64,000 nucleotides of DNA from an alpha proteobacterium BAL199 (GTDB lineage: Bacteria > Pseudomonadota > Alphaproteobacteria > Thalassobaculales > Thalassobaculaceae), in the NCBI GenBank assembly GCA_000171835.1, contig ABHC01000015.1:62001-126000 (forward strand), in the 5' to 3' direction. Under the pieces are notes generated by a model. It saw only the letters and a list, made by a program, of their open reading frames with translations. It searched no databases and had not been told where the DNA came from. The translations under genes were made by a program, and so were the position numbers. This document shows positions 18,197 through 27,300 of the stretch, one piece after another. Within the stretch, counting starts at the first letter, position 1. Each line of letters begins with the position of its first letter.

Positions 18197-18292
18197 GGCG
18201 GACTCCGCGACAACGGGTCCGGCGATCATCGACGCGCCATCAATACAGACAAACGAATTGAATTTATCCGATTATTTCGAGATCCTGATGAA

Positions 18293-19153
18293 ATGGATCC
18301 GCGCCTCGACCTCGACCTGTTGCGCACCTTTGTGGCGGCCATCGACACCCTGAGCTTTGCCAAGGCGGCGCAGGCGGTACACCGCTCGCCGGCGGCGGTG
18401 TCGATGCAGATACGCAAGCTGGAGGAGACGCTGGGGCATCGGCTGTTCGAGCGCGACACCCGCAACATCCGCCCGACCGCCGACGCCGAGATCCTGCTGG
18501 GCTACGCGCGCCGGCTGATCCGGCTGCACGACGAGGCGGTCGAGGCGGTGCGCCGGCCCGACATCGCCGGCCAGGTGGTGGTCGCCGCTCCCGACGACTA
18601 CGCGCTGTCGCTGCTGCCCGGACCGCTGCGCCGGTTCGGCATGCTGTTCCCGAAGGTCGACGTCGAAGTGGTGTGCCAGCAGACCACCCTGCTGTTACCG
18701 GCGCTCGACGACGGCAGCATCGACCTCGCGTTCGTGTCGCGGACCCGCGGGGTGACCGGCGACCTGATCCGGGTCGAGCCGATGGTGTGGGTGGCGTCTC
18801 CGGACGCCGACCTGGCCGGCCGGTCGCCGTTGCCGGTGGCGTTGTACGAGCCGCACAGCCTGGCTCGGGTGCGTGCGGTGCAGGCGCTGGAGCGCGGCGG
18901 GATACCGTACCGGGCGGCCTATTCCAGCCCCAGCCTGCTCGGCCTGCTGGCGATGGTCGAGGCGGGTCTGGCGGTTGCCGCCCTGGCGCGCTGCTCGGTA
19001 CCGCCGGGCGTCGCGATCCTCGACCAGCGCCACGGCATGCCGCCGATCGAGAACCTGGAGGTGGTGCTGGTCCGCAGCGCCGCCTCCCACCGCCCGGCCT
19101 GCGACGCGCTGGCGCAAATCATCCGCGACGAACTGACGCCGCCGATAGTCTGA
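18293..19153 (+). CDS. LysR-family regulator divergent from the EamA gene
   Basis: 286 residues. The HTH lies at about residues 8-50 (LLRTFVAAIDTLSFAKAAQAVHRSPAAVSMQIRKLEETLG). The effector domain contains GQVVVAAPDDYALSLLPGPLRRFGMLFPKVDVEV, a pattern shared with regulators of lysine and arginine exporters and related transporters. The much longer open frame upstream is shadow of the divergent gene, and the ATG at 18293 gives the normal LysR N-terminus. It probably controls the EamA transporter next to it. The AT-rich 96-base space between them is the likely shared control region. Confidence 0.87.
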   Translation: MDPRLDLDLLRTFVAAIDTLSFAKAAQAVHRSPAAVSMQIRKLEETLGHRLFERDTRNIRPTADAEILLGYARRLIRLHDEAVEAVRRPDIAGQVVVAAPDDYALSLLPGPLRRFGMLFPKVDVEVVCQQTTLLLPALDDGSIDLAFVSRTRGVTGDLIRVEPMVWVASPDADLAGRSPLPVALYEPHSLARVRAVQALERGGIPYRAAYSSPSLLGLLAMVEAGLAVAALARCSVPPGVAILDQRHGMPPIENLEVVLVRSAASHRPACDALAQIIRDELTPPIV

Positions 19154-19274
19154 CCCTGTGTGGCGGCAGTGCGCACGATGCCGGGCCAGGGCTGACCGCA
19201 TGAAGGCCTTGCCCCCGACCGGCCCCGGCGGCAAGCTGGTGCGTCCGGCAAAACGCCGGGTGGAGGTGGGCCCC

Positions 19275-20144
19275 ATGCGCATAACCGGCGCGTCGATCCC
19301 CGCGGCCAGCCTGCTGGCGGCCGGTGCGTTCGCCCGCAAGCCGGGCAGCGATGCGGCACGTCCCGCAACCCCAGGATCGTCCGCCAAGTCCCCGCAGGCA
19401 CAGCCCGACGCGGAAACCGCCGCCGCCATGGCGCGCGCCGAGAAAGCCGCCGACCGGTCCCGCACCGCCCGGCGCGACGCGCTGTCCCAGGAGTTGAACC
19501 GTCTGATCGCGGTGGCGCGCAAGCTGAACGGTGTCGGCGACCTGCGCAGCGGTGCCGACGTCCTGCAGGACCTGGCCCGGCAGATCGCCAAGGTGGCCCG
19601 CGCGCTGGCCGAGGCCGAACGCGGACTGGCTCCGGCCGATCGCCGCGGCGTGCCGACAACTGCGCTGCCGGCCGGGCCACGGGCACAGCCGGCCAACACA
19701 GGATCGGGCGACCCAGCCGGAGAAGCGCAGCCCCCGGCTCCCGATGCGGCCAACGCCCCGGTCGAAGCCGCAGCATCCGCAAACGCTGGCGCAACCGGGC
19801 CGGCCTCACCGGCGGATGACCTCCGGGACGACGACGCCGGAGCACCGGTGGCGCTCGACGAGGTGGCCGAGCGCGCGGCCGAGCGCACCCGGGAACGCCG
19901 CGACGACGCGCGGGCCGGTCGCGAGGGCACCCGCCAACTGCTGTTGCAGGCGGCCGACCTGCTGGACGCGATCCGCAAGACGGTGGCCAAGGCCGAACGG
20001 TTCGAGAGCCTGCTCGATCCCGAGGCCGCCAAGGCGCGCGGCAAGGCCGGCCGGGAGATCGAGGGGCTGGCGATCGAGTTGCGCGGCCTCGCTGGCGGCT
20101 TCGCCGATCCGACCCGCGGCCTCGGCCTCGACACGACGGCCTGA
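19275..20144 (+). CDS. Hypothetical Ala-rich protein, probable coiled coil
   Basis: I do not recognise a family. The 289-residue product has a short apolar N-terminal stretch (GASIPAASLLAAGAFA), then a helix rich in Ala, Arg and Glu at about residues 50-130 (AAAMARAEKAADRSRTARRD onward). A Pro/Ala-rich spacer follows, then a second charged helix with repeated Arg and Asp (AERAAERTRERRDDARAGR). There is no transmembrane helix and no catalytic motif. The start at 19275 is preferred because GGAGG stands eight bases before it. It ends nine bases before the C39-like peptidase gene, so the two are almost certainly cotranscribed. It may be a scaffold or partner for that enzyme; this is inference. 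Confidence 0.6.
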   Translation: MRITGASIPAASLLAAGAFARKPGSDAARPATPGSSAKSPQAQPDAETAAAMARAEKAADRSRTARRDALSQELNRLIAVARKLNGVGDLRSGADVLQDLARQIAKVARALAEAERGLAPADRRGVPTTALPAGPRAQPANTGSGDPAGEAQPPAPDAANAPVEAAASANAGATGPASPADDLRDDDAGAPVALDEVAERAAERTRERRDDARAGREGTRQLLLQAADLLDAIRKTVAKAERFESLLDPEAAKARGKAGREIEGLAIELRGLAGGFADPTRGLGLDTTA

Positions 20145-20153
20145 GGGCACCCC

Positions 20154-21170
20154 ATGGATCCCACCGTCCAACCCGCCGAGCAACGCCCGAACCGACTGTC
20201 GGTGACCGTCGACGGCGTGACCATCTCCGGCGAGGTGCGGCCCGGAACCCGGCTCGCCCGCATCCTGACGATCGACGGCCCGGCCCCCGCCGAGGCTCCG
20301 GCGGTCGACGCCTTCCTCAAGGCCGCCACCGAACACGGCTGCAGCGTGGTGCGGGCCGAGCTGCCGGAAGGCGACCCGGCCGCCGCCGCCCTCGCCGCCG
20401 CCGGCTTCGGCGCCGTCGACCCGGCGGTACACGCCGCCCAACCGGGGCGACCGGTGTGGCGGCTGGAACGGCGGCTGGACGGCAGTATCCCGGACCGCAC
20501 CCTGCCGTATTTCGGCCAGACCACCGGCTTCACCTGCGGACCGGTGGCGGTGATGCTGGCGCACCGCCGGTTCGACGCGGCCGCCCCGGTCGACCGCCGC
20601 ACCGAGGTGGCACTGTGGCGCGAGGCGACCACCGTGCACGCCCCGTCCGGACCCGGCGGCTGCGATCCGTTCGGCGTCGCCTGCGCCGCCGCCCGTCGCG
20701 GGCTGCAGACCCGGGTGATCGCGTCGACCGAGGGGCCGTTCCTGACCGGCTGGGCGACCGACGCCTACCGTCGCGACCTGATGGTGTTCGTCCAGGACGA
20801 GTTCCGCGAGGAGGCCCGCGCCCGCGGCGTCGGCACCGAGATCCGCGCCTGGACCCACGCCGACCTGACGGAGACCCTGGTTGGCGGCGGCGTCGCCATC
20901 GTGCTGATCGACCAGATCGTGTTCAACGGCTGCGCCATCCCGCACTGGATTCTGGTGCACGGCGTGACCGGCGGGCCGGACGGCGGCACCTACGCGGTGG
21001 ACGACCCGTGGATCGAGCCCGAGGACGGCGAGACCGACACCGACAAGTTCGACGTGCCGGTCCCGGCCGCCGATCTTGATCGCATGGGATGGTATGGTGC
21101 CGCACCGTTTCGGGCAGCAATCCTGCTGCAAGCGCCAGCAGACTCTCAGTCGTCGTTGGGCCCCACCTAA
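20154..21170 (+). CDS. C39-like cysteine peptidase with degenerate N-terminal GNAT-like region
   Basis: 338 residues. The C-terminal 220 match the peptidase C39-like (DUF3335) group: the cysteine motif YFGQTTGFTCGPVAVMLAHRR with Cys128, the histidine in IPHWILVHGV and the aspartate in AVDDPWIEP form the expected triad. In many proteobacteria this domain is fused behind a GNAT (RimI-like) domain. Here the first 110 residues look like a shortened remnant (AAAALAAAGFGAVDP), without an intact acetyl-CoA loop. No transporter domain or signal peptide is present, so it is a cytoplasmic processing enzyme of unknown substrate. It follows the coiled-coil hypothetical gene by nine bases. Confidence 0.75.
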   Translation: MDPTVQPAEQRPNRLSVTVDGVTISGEVRPGTRLARILTIDGPAPAEAPAVDAFLKAATEHGCSVVRAELPEGDPAAAALAAAGFGAVDPAVHAAQPGRPVWRLERRLDGSIPDRTLPYFGQTTGFTCGPVAVMLAHRRFDAAAPVDRRTEVALWREATTVHAPSGPGGCDPFGVACAAARRGLQTRVIASTEGPFLTGWATDAYRRDLMVFVQDEFREEARARGVGTEIRAWTHADLTETLVGGGVAIVLIDQIVFNGCAIPHWILVHGVTGGPDGGTYAVDDPWIEPEDGETDTDKFDVPVPAADLDRMGWYGAAPFRAAILLQAPADSQSSLGPT

Positions 21171-21295
21171 CTCCGAACAATGCTTGAAAAGGTTCTCCGA
21201 TCCTACCGGATCGGGTTACCCTGGCTTGTTTGGTGGGAGGACTGATCATCCCTTGGCGATTGGCCGGATGATCTCAGAAAATGAGGGGATACATC

Positions 21296-21616
21296 ATGAC
21301 GAGAATTATGGCGCTGGCGCTGGCGCTGGCCGTGTCGACTGTCGGCACGGCATTCGCCGAAGACCTTGATTTCACGCTGATCAACGGCAGCAACTCCGAT
21401 GTCGTGGCGTTCCACGTCTCGCACGCCGGCACCGGCTCCTGGGAAGAGAACCTGATCGCCGGCGGCTTCCTGCCGTCCGGCAACGAACTCGGCATCCAGA
21501 TCGCCGACGGACGCTCGACCTGCGTCTACGACATCCTCACCGAGTTCGCCGACGGCCAGAAACTCGAAGACTATGGCCTCGACCTGTGCGAGTTGGGTTC
21601 GTACACGTTGCAGTAG
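21296..21616 (+). CDS. Small periplasmic protein of unknown function
   Basis: 106 residues starting at 21296, with GAGGGG seven bases upstream; the frame also has an ATG five codons earlier. Residues 1-21 form a clean Sec signal (MTRIMALALALAVSTVGTAF-A), with cleavage before EDLDFTL. The mature part of about 85 residues, with LDFTLINGSNSDVVAFHVSHAG, is a small beta-rich domain with two cysteines (STCVYD and LDLCELG) able to form a disulphide. It resembles a widespread group of short alphaproteobacterial periplasmic proteins, sometimes wrongly named argininosuccinate lyase. Function unknown. It is followed by a hairpin and preceded by 125 untranslated bases, so it may be its own transcription unit. 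Confidence 0.75.
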   Translation: MTRIMALALALAVSTVGTAFAEDLDFTLINGSNSDVVAFHVSHAGTGSWEENLIAGGFLPSGNELGIQIADGRSTCVYDILTEFADGQKLEDYGLDLCELGSYTLQ

Positions 21617-21637
21617 CACTGGCTGTTACGCCCGCCG

Positions 21638-21660
21638 CTCGAGCCCCGGTGGGGTTCGAG
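21638..21660 (+). terminator. Hairpin after the small periplasmic gene
   Basis: CTCGAGCCCC at 21638-21647 pairs with GGGGTTCGAG at 21651-21660 around a 3-base loop, with one G-T pair. It lies 22 bases after the stop of the periplasmic gene. No T tract follows, so it may protect the 3' end rather than terminate by itself. Confidence 0.5.
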
Positions 21661-21747
21661 TGGATGGGTGTCTCATAGCGGTTCGTCCGCTGATTCAAAG
21701 CTCCCTCACCCCTACCGTTGCTCCTACGCCCGCGCTAAAACAGCGCC

Positions 21748-22557
21748 ATGCGGATCGCCCTTCTCCAATGCCTGCCCGGCGCAGCCGACCTCGCCGCCGG
21801 CCTTGCCCGGCTCGACGGCTGTGCCACTGCCGCCGCCACGTCGGGCGCCACCTTGCTGGTCACCCCGGAGATGTTCCTGACCGGCTACGCCATCGGCGCC
21901 GACGCCGTTGCGCGCCTCGCCGAACCGGCCGACGGACCGGCGGCCCAGGCGGTCGTCGCGATCTGCCGGACCCACGGCACTGCCGTTCTCTACGGCTATC
22001 CCGAGCGCGGCGCCGATGGTGCCGTCTACAACGCGGTCCAACTGATCGATGCCGACGGGATGCGCCGCGCTAACTATCGCAAGACCCATCTGTTCGGCGA
22101 GGTCGACCGCGCGCAGTTCAGCGCCGGCGATGCGCCGTCACCGATCGTCGAGTTCGGCGGGCTGCGGGTCGGCTTCGCGATCTGCTACGATATCGAGTTC
22201 CCGGAGGTGGCGCGCGCCCTGGCGTTGGCCGGGGCCGAGGTAGCGCTGGTACCGACCGCCAACATGACGCCGTTCGAGAGCGTCGCGACCCGGTTGGTGC
22301 CGGCGCGCGCCGACGAGAACACCCTGTTCGTCGCCTACGCCAACTATGTCGGCCGCGAAGCCGGCTTCACCTATTGCGGGCTGAGCTGCGTGGTCGCCCC
22401 CGACGGCACGGATCTGGCTCGCGCCGGGGCCGGGGACGAAACCCTGCTGCTCGCCGACCTCGACCGGGCGCGCCTGGACGCGGCACGCAGCCGGGTGACC
22501 TATCTGCGCGACCGCCGGCCGGAGCTGTACGGTGCCACGCCAGGAGAAGATGCATGA
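21748..22557 (+). CDS. davA: 5-aminovaleramide amidohydrolase (delta-aminovaleramidase)
   Basis: 269-residue nitrilase-superfamily amidase. The catalytic Glu41 (PEMFLTGY), Lys112 (NYRKTHLF) and Cys146 (ICYDIEFPE) are all present. It matches Pseudomonas DavA along its length, including GYPERG, YNAVQLID and VPTANMTP. DavA hydrolyses 5-aminovaleramide, the product of lysine 2-monooxygenase, to 5-aminovalerate and ammonia. Its stop overlaps the start of davB as ATGA, giving the classic davAB pair in coupled translation. The later enzymes DavT and DavD are not in the window. Confidence 0.93.
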   Translation: MRIALLQCLPGAADLAAGLARLDGCATAAATSGATLLVTPEMFLTGYAIGADAVARLAEPADGPAAQAVVAICRTHGTAVLYGYPERGADGAVYNAVQLIDADGMRRANYRKTHLFGEVDRAQFSAGDAPSPIVEFGGLRVGFAICYDIEFPEVARALALAGAEVALVPTANMTPFESVATRLVPARADENTLFVAYANYVGREAGFTYCGLSCVVAPDGTDLARAGAGDETLLLADLDRARLDAARSRVTYLRDRRPELYGATPGEDA

Positions 22558-24236
22558 GCGTCCCCGCCGACCCGCGCGACGGCGCGCCCGGCCCGGTCAC
22601 GGTGTTCGGGCCGGACTTCCCGTTCGCGTTCGACGACTGGCTGGCCCACCCGGCGGGCCTCGGCCGCATCCCGGCCGAGCGGCACGGCGCCGAAGTAGCG
22701 GTGGTCGGCGCCGGGATCTCCGGGCTGATCGTCGCCTACGAGCTGATGAAGCTCGGCCTGCGGCCGGTGGTGTACGAATCCGGCCAGCTCGGCGGCCGCC
22801 TGCGCTCGCAGCCGTTCGAGGGCGCCGACGGCATCGTCGCCGAACTGGGCGGCATGCGCTTTCCGGAATCCTCCACCGCGTTTTGGCAGTACGCCGACCG
22901 GCTGGGCCTGGACTCGCAGCCGTTCCCCAACCCGCTGACCCCTGCCGCCGGCAGCACGGTGATCGACCTGGAGGGCGAGACCCACTACGCCCGCACCCTG
23001 GACGACCTGCCGGCGATGTTCCGCGAGGTGGCGGCCGCCTGGGACGCCGCCCTGCAGGAAGGCGCGCGTTTCGGCGACCTGCGCGCCGCGCTGCGGGCCC
23101 GCGACGTCGGTCGGCTGAAGGAGATCTGGAACGCCCTGGTGCCGCTGTGGGACGAGCGCACGTTCTACGACTTCGTCGCTTCGTCCTCGGCGTTCAGCGC
23201 CCTGCCGTTCCGCCACCGCGAAGTGTTCGGCCAAGTCGGCTTCGGTACCGGCGGCTGGGACAGCGACTTCCCGAACTCGATGCTGGAGATCCTGCGGGTC
23301 GTGCTGACCGGTTGCGACGACAGCCAGCGGCTGATCGTCGGTGGGGTCGAGCAGGTACCGCAGGGGCTGTGGCGGCGGGCACCCGACCGCATGGTGCACT
23401 GGCCGCGCGGCACCACGCTGGCGTCGCTGCACGCCGGCGCGCCCCGACCGGGGGTGACCCGGATCGCCCGCCACGCCGGCGGCGCACTGGCCGTGACCGA
23501 CCGCTGGGGCCGCACCCAGGCGTTCGACGCGGTAGTGGCGACCTGCCAGTCCTGGCTGCTGACCACCGCGATCGAGGTCGACGAGCCGCTGTTTTCGCAC
23601 CGCCTGTGGATGGCGCTCGACCGCACCCGCTACATGCAGTCGTCGAAGACCTTCGTGATGGTCGACCGGCCGTTCTGGAAGGACGTCGACCCGGCGACCG
23701 GGCGCGACCGCATGAGCATGACCCTGACCGACCGGCTGACCCGCGGCACCTACCTGTTCGACAACGGCCCCGGCAAGCCGGGCGTGATCTGCCTGACCTA
23801 TTCGTGGATGAGCGACGCGCTGAAGATGCTGCCGTTGCCGGTCGAGAAGCGGGTCGACCTGGCGTTGGGCGCGCTGGCCAAGATCTACCCGGACGTGAAG
23901 CTGCGCGAGCACATCATCGGCGATCCGATCACCGTGTCGTGGGAAGCCGATCCCAACTTCCTCGGCGCCTTCAAGGGCGCCCTGCCCGGCCACTACCGCT
24001 ACAATCACCGCATGTACGGCCACTTCATGCAGGCCGACCTGCCGCCGGCCGAGCGCGGGTTGTTCCTGGCCGGCGACGACGTGTCCTGGACCCCGGCCTG
24101 GGTCGAGGGTGCCGTACAGACCGCACTCAACGCGGTGTGGGGCGTGATGACCCATTTCGGCGGCCACACGCTGCCGGAGAACCCCGGCCCCGGCGACCTG
24201 TACCCGAGCATCGGCCCGGTGACGCTGCCGGAGTAG
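22554..24236 (+). CDS. davB: L-lysine 2-monooxygenase
   Basis: 560-residue flavin monoamine oxidase-family enzyme. The FAD-binding VVGAGISGL is at residues 50-58, followed by GGRLRS and AELGGMRFP. It follows Pseudomonas DavB almost block for block: FGPDFPFAFDDWL, PFPNPLTPAAGSTVIDLEG, GFGTGGWDSDFPNSMLEI, SSKTFVMVDRPFWKD and GDDVSWTPAWVEGAVQT. The enzyme oxidatively decarboxylates L-lysine to 5-aminovaleramide with O2. The related tryptophan 2-monooxygenases are more distant, and the partner DavA settles the call. The start at 22554 overlaps the davA stop; the longer frame is shadow. Confidence 0.95.
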   Translation: MSVPADPRDGAPGPVTVFGPDFPFAFDDWLAHPAGLGRIPAERHGAEVAVVGAGISGLIVAYELMKLGLRPVVYESGQLGGRLRSQPFEGADGIVAELGGMRFPESSTAFWQYADRLGLDSQPFPNPLTPAAGSTVIDLEGETHYARTLDDLPAMFREVAAAWDAALQEGARFGDLRAALRARDVGRLKEIWNALVPLWDERTFYDFVASSSAFSALPFRHREVFGQVGFGTGGWDSDFPNSMLEILRVVLTGCDDSQRLIVGGVEQVPQGLWRRAPDRMVHWPRGTTLASLHAGAPRPGVTRIARHAGGALAVTDRWGRTQAFDAVVATCQSWLLTTAIEVDEPLFSHRLWMALDRTRYMQSSKTFVMVDRPFWKDVDPATGRDRMSMTLTDRLTRGTYLFDNGPGKPGVICLTYSWMSDALKMLPLPVEKRVDLALGALAKIYPDVKLREHIIGDPITVSWEADPNFLGAFKGALPGHYRYNHRMYGHFMQADLPPAERGLFLAGDDVSWTPAWVEGAVQTALNAVWGVMTHFGGHTLPENPGPGDLYPSIGPVTLPE

Positions 24237-24356
24237 CCGCCCTTTCCCCCCGCTCCATAAACCGGGCATACTTTCGCCACGAATGCCGTGGATGATGCGA
24301 ACTGCCGGCCGATGGATGGGGTCGGCATTGCGCATCCCGACCTGCCGGAGGCTGCC

Positions 24357-27300
24357 ATGACCCCGCTTTTCCGTATCCGCTTTGCCGTTCTGGCGTCGCT
24401 GCTGCTCGCCGCGACGGCTCTGGCGGCACCGGGAGGAGCGGCGGCGGACGGCATGAGCTTCGCCAAGGAACGCTATCTGCTGGACGGCAGCACGCCCTCG
24501 GTCTGCCTCGACTTCTCCGAACCGGTGGCGTTCCCGGCCAGCAGCTTCCCGGAAGACTATGTGGCGGTCGCGCCGAAGGCCGACATCGACGTGCGGGTCC
24601 AGGACGGCGCGCTGTGCCTGGGCGGGCTGCGCTGGGGCACCGCCTATTCGGTCACCGTGCGATCCGGGGTGCCGTCAGCCAACGGCGCACGAACCGAAGC
24701 CGCGCGCACCGTCGCCCTGAACCTGCCCGATGCGCCCTCGTCGGTCGGCTTCGCCGGCAGCGGCTACGTGTTGGCGCAAGCCGGCGAGACCGCGCTGCCG
24801 CTGACCACCGTCAACGTCGACAAGGTGCGCCTGCGGGTACTGCGGATCGTCGACCGCAACCTGATCGAAGAACTGGCGGAAGGCGACTTCGCCCGGTCCC
24901 TGAACGGCTGGTCGGCCGAGCAGATCGCCCAGTTCGACGGCGAAGAAGTCTGGCGTGGCACCGTCGACACGCACGGTCCGCGCAACACGCGGGTACGCAC
25001 CGGCATCCCGATCGAACAGGTGATCAACCGCTCGGTGCCGGGCGTGCACGTCGCCATCGCCGACGCCGCCGACCAGCAGTCGGAAGACTGGACCACGCTC
25101 GCGACCCAGTGGCTGGTGGTCTCCAATCTCGGCCTGACCACCTTCACCGGCGAGGACGGGCTGACCGCCTTCGTCAACGCGCTCGACACCGCCACACCGG
25201 TCGGCGGGGTCGAGACGGTGCTGCTGGCCCGCAACAACAAGGTGCTGGCGCGTGCGCACACCGACGGCGATGGCCGGGTCGAGTTCGCCGGCGGCCTGCT
25301 GCGCGGACGCGGCGGCAACGAAGCGACGGCGCTGCTGGCCTACGGTCCGAACCTCGACTTCACGGTGCTGAAGCTGACCGGCCCGGCGTTCGACCTGTCA
25401 GACCGCGGCGTCTCCGGCCGCACCCCGCCGGGACCGCTCGACGGTTTCCTGTGGGCCGACCGCGACATCTATCGCCCGGGCGAGACCCTGCACATGGCGG
25501 CACTGCTGCGTTCGGCCGAGGCGCGCACGGTCGCCGGCATCCCGGTCACCCTGGCGGTGGTCCGTCCGGACGGCCAGGACTTCCGCCGGCTGGTCCTGCC
25601 GGTGCGCGACGGCGGTGCCTACACCACCGACCTGGAACTGCCGAAATCGGCGCCAACCGGCCAATGGACCGCCCTTCTCTACACCGACCCCAAGGCCGCA
25701 CCGGTCGCCGAAATGCCGTTCTCGGTCGAGGATTTCGTACCGGAACGCCTGGATCTGGAACTGACGTCCGAGGCAGCCGCCATCGCGCCCGATGAGACGG
25801 TTCCGGTCGCGTTGCACGGCCGCTTCCTGTTCGGCGCCCCGGCGACGGAACTGCGCGCGACGTCCGACCTGGTGGTCACGGTCGACCCCGAGCCGTTCCC
25901 CAACTGGGCCGACTACCGCTTCGGCCTTGCCACCGAGGAATGGTCGGCGATCCGTGCCGAGCTGGCGGAGGTCCGCACCGACGGCGACGGCAATTCCAGC
26001 GTCGACGTCACCCTGCCGGAAATCGCCGACACCACCCTGCCGCTGCTGGCCCGGGTCAGTTCGACCTTGCTGGAGCCGGGTGGCCGCGGGGTGACGCGCT
26101 CGCTCGACCTGAAGATCCGCAATCAGCCGCTGGCGATCGGCGTGCGTCCCGGCTTCGCCGACGACACCGTCGCCGAGGACGGTACCGCCCCGTTCCAGAT
26201 CGTCGCCCTCGATCCCGACGGGCAGCCGGTCGCCGGCCAGACGCTCGGCTGGGAACTGATCCGCGAGATCTGGCACTACGACTGGGTGCGCATCAACGGC
26301 AACTGGGAGGTCGAGACCTCGGTGCAGAACCGCCGGGTCGACACCGGCGCCCTGCAGACCGGCGCCGACGGACCGGCAGCCCTGACGCTGCCGGTGCAGT
26401 GGGGCTGGTACCGGCTGGAGGTCTACGACGCCGCTAGCGGTGTCGCCTCCAGCGTGCGGTTCCAGGCCGGTTGGCGCGCCGGACCGGTCGCCGGCACCGC
26501 GCCCGACAAGGTCAAGGTCACCCTCGACCAGGCCCGATACCGGCCCGGTGACACCGCGAAGGTGTTCATCGACCCGCCCTATGCCGGCGAAGCGCTGGTC
26601 ACGGTGCTCGGCCGCGGCGTGCTGGAAACCCAGCGGATCACCGTGCCGGCCGGCGGCGCCGAGTTCACCTTGACCGCCGACGACAGTTGGGGTGCTGCTG
26701 GTGCCTATGTCGCCGTCACCCTGCTGCGACCGGGCCGTCCGGGTGGCGCGGCGAGCGACTCCCCGCCGGCGCCGGGCCGCGCCATCGGCCTTGCCTGGCT
26801 GGAGTTCGACCGCAGCGCGCGGACCCTGGATGTCGCGATCCTGGCCCCCGATGAGGTCCGGCCCGAACGGCGCCTGATCGTTCCGATCACGGTGTCCGGC
26901 CTCGCCACCGGTGAACGGGCTTGGGTCACCCTGGCGGCGGTCGACCGCGGCGTCCTGGCCCTCACCGGCTTCCAGACTCCGAACCCGGACGCTCATTTCT
27001 TCGGCAAGCGCGCCCTGCCGGTCGACCTGCGCGACCTGTACGGCCGGCTGATCGACGGCGGCTACGACCGCATGGGTGCCGTGCGTTCCGGCGGCGACGC
27101 CATGGGCCGCAACAACGCCGGCCTCACCGAAGACAGCTACGAGACCGTGGCGCTGTTCTCCGGCCTTGTGACGGTCGGCCCCGACGGACGGGTCGAGATC
27201 CCGCTCGACATCCCCGACTTCAACGGCGAACTGCGGCTGATGGCCGTGGCGTTCACCGACGACAAGGTCGGGCATGCCGAGGCGCCCCTGCCGGTCCGGC

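Noticed and set aside
17519-18292. Upstream extension of the LysR frame over the EamA gene
   Set aside because: The extra 258 codons are Gln/Arg/His-rich antisense shadow of the EamA transporter; a LysR protein starts at the HTH.
18695-20632. 645-codon minus-strand frame across the LysR, hypothetical and C39-like genes
   Set aside because: Ser/Ala/Arg-rich shadow with no domain; three plus-strand genes with ribosome sites cover it.
22500-24335. 611-codon minus-strand frame opposite davB
   Set aside because: Shadow of a gene that matches lysine monooxygenase along its whole length.
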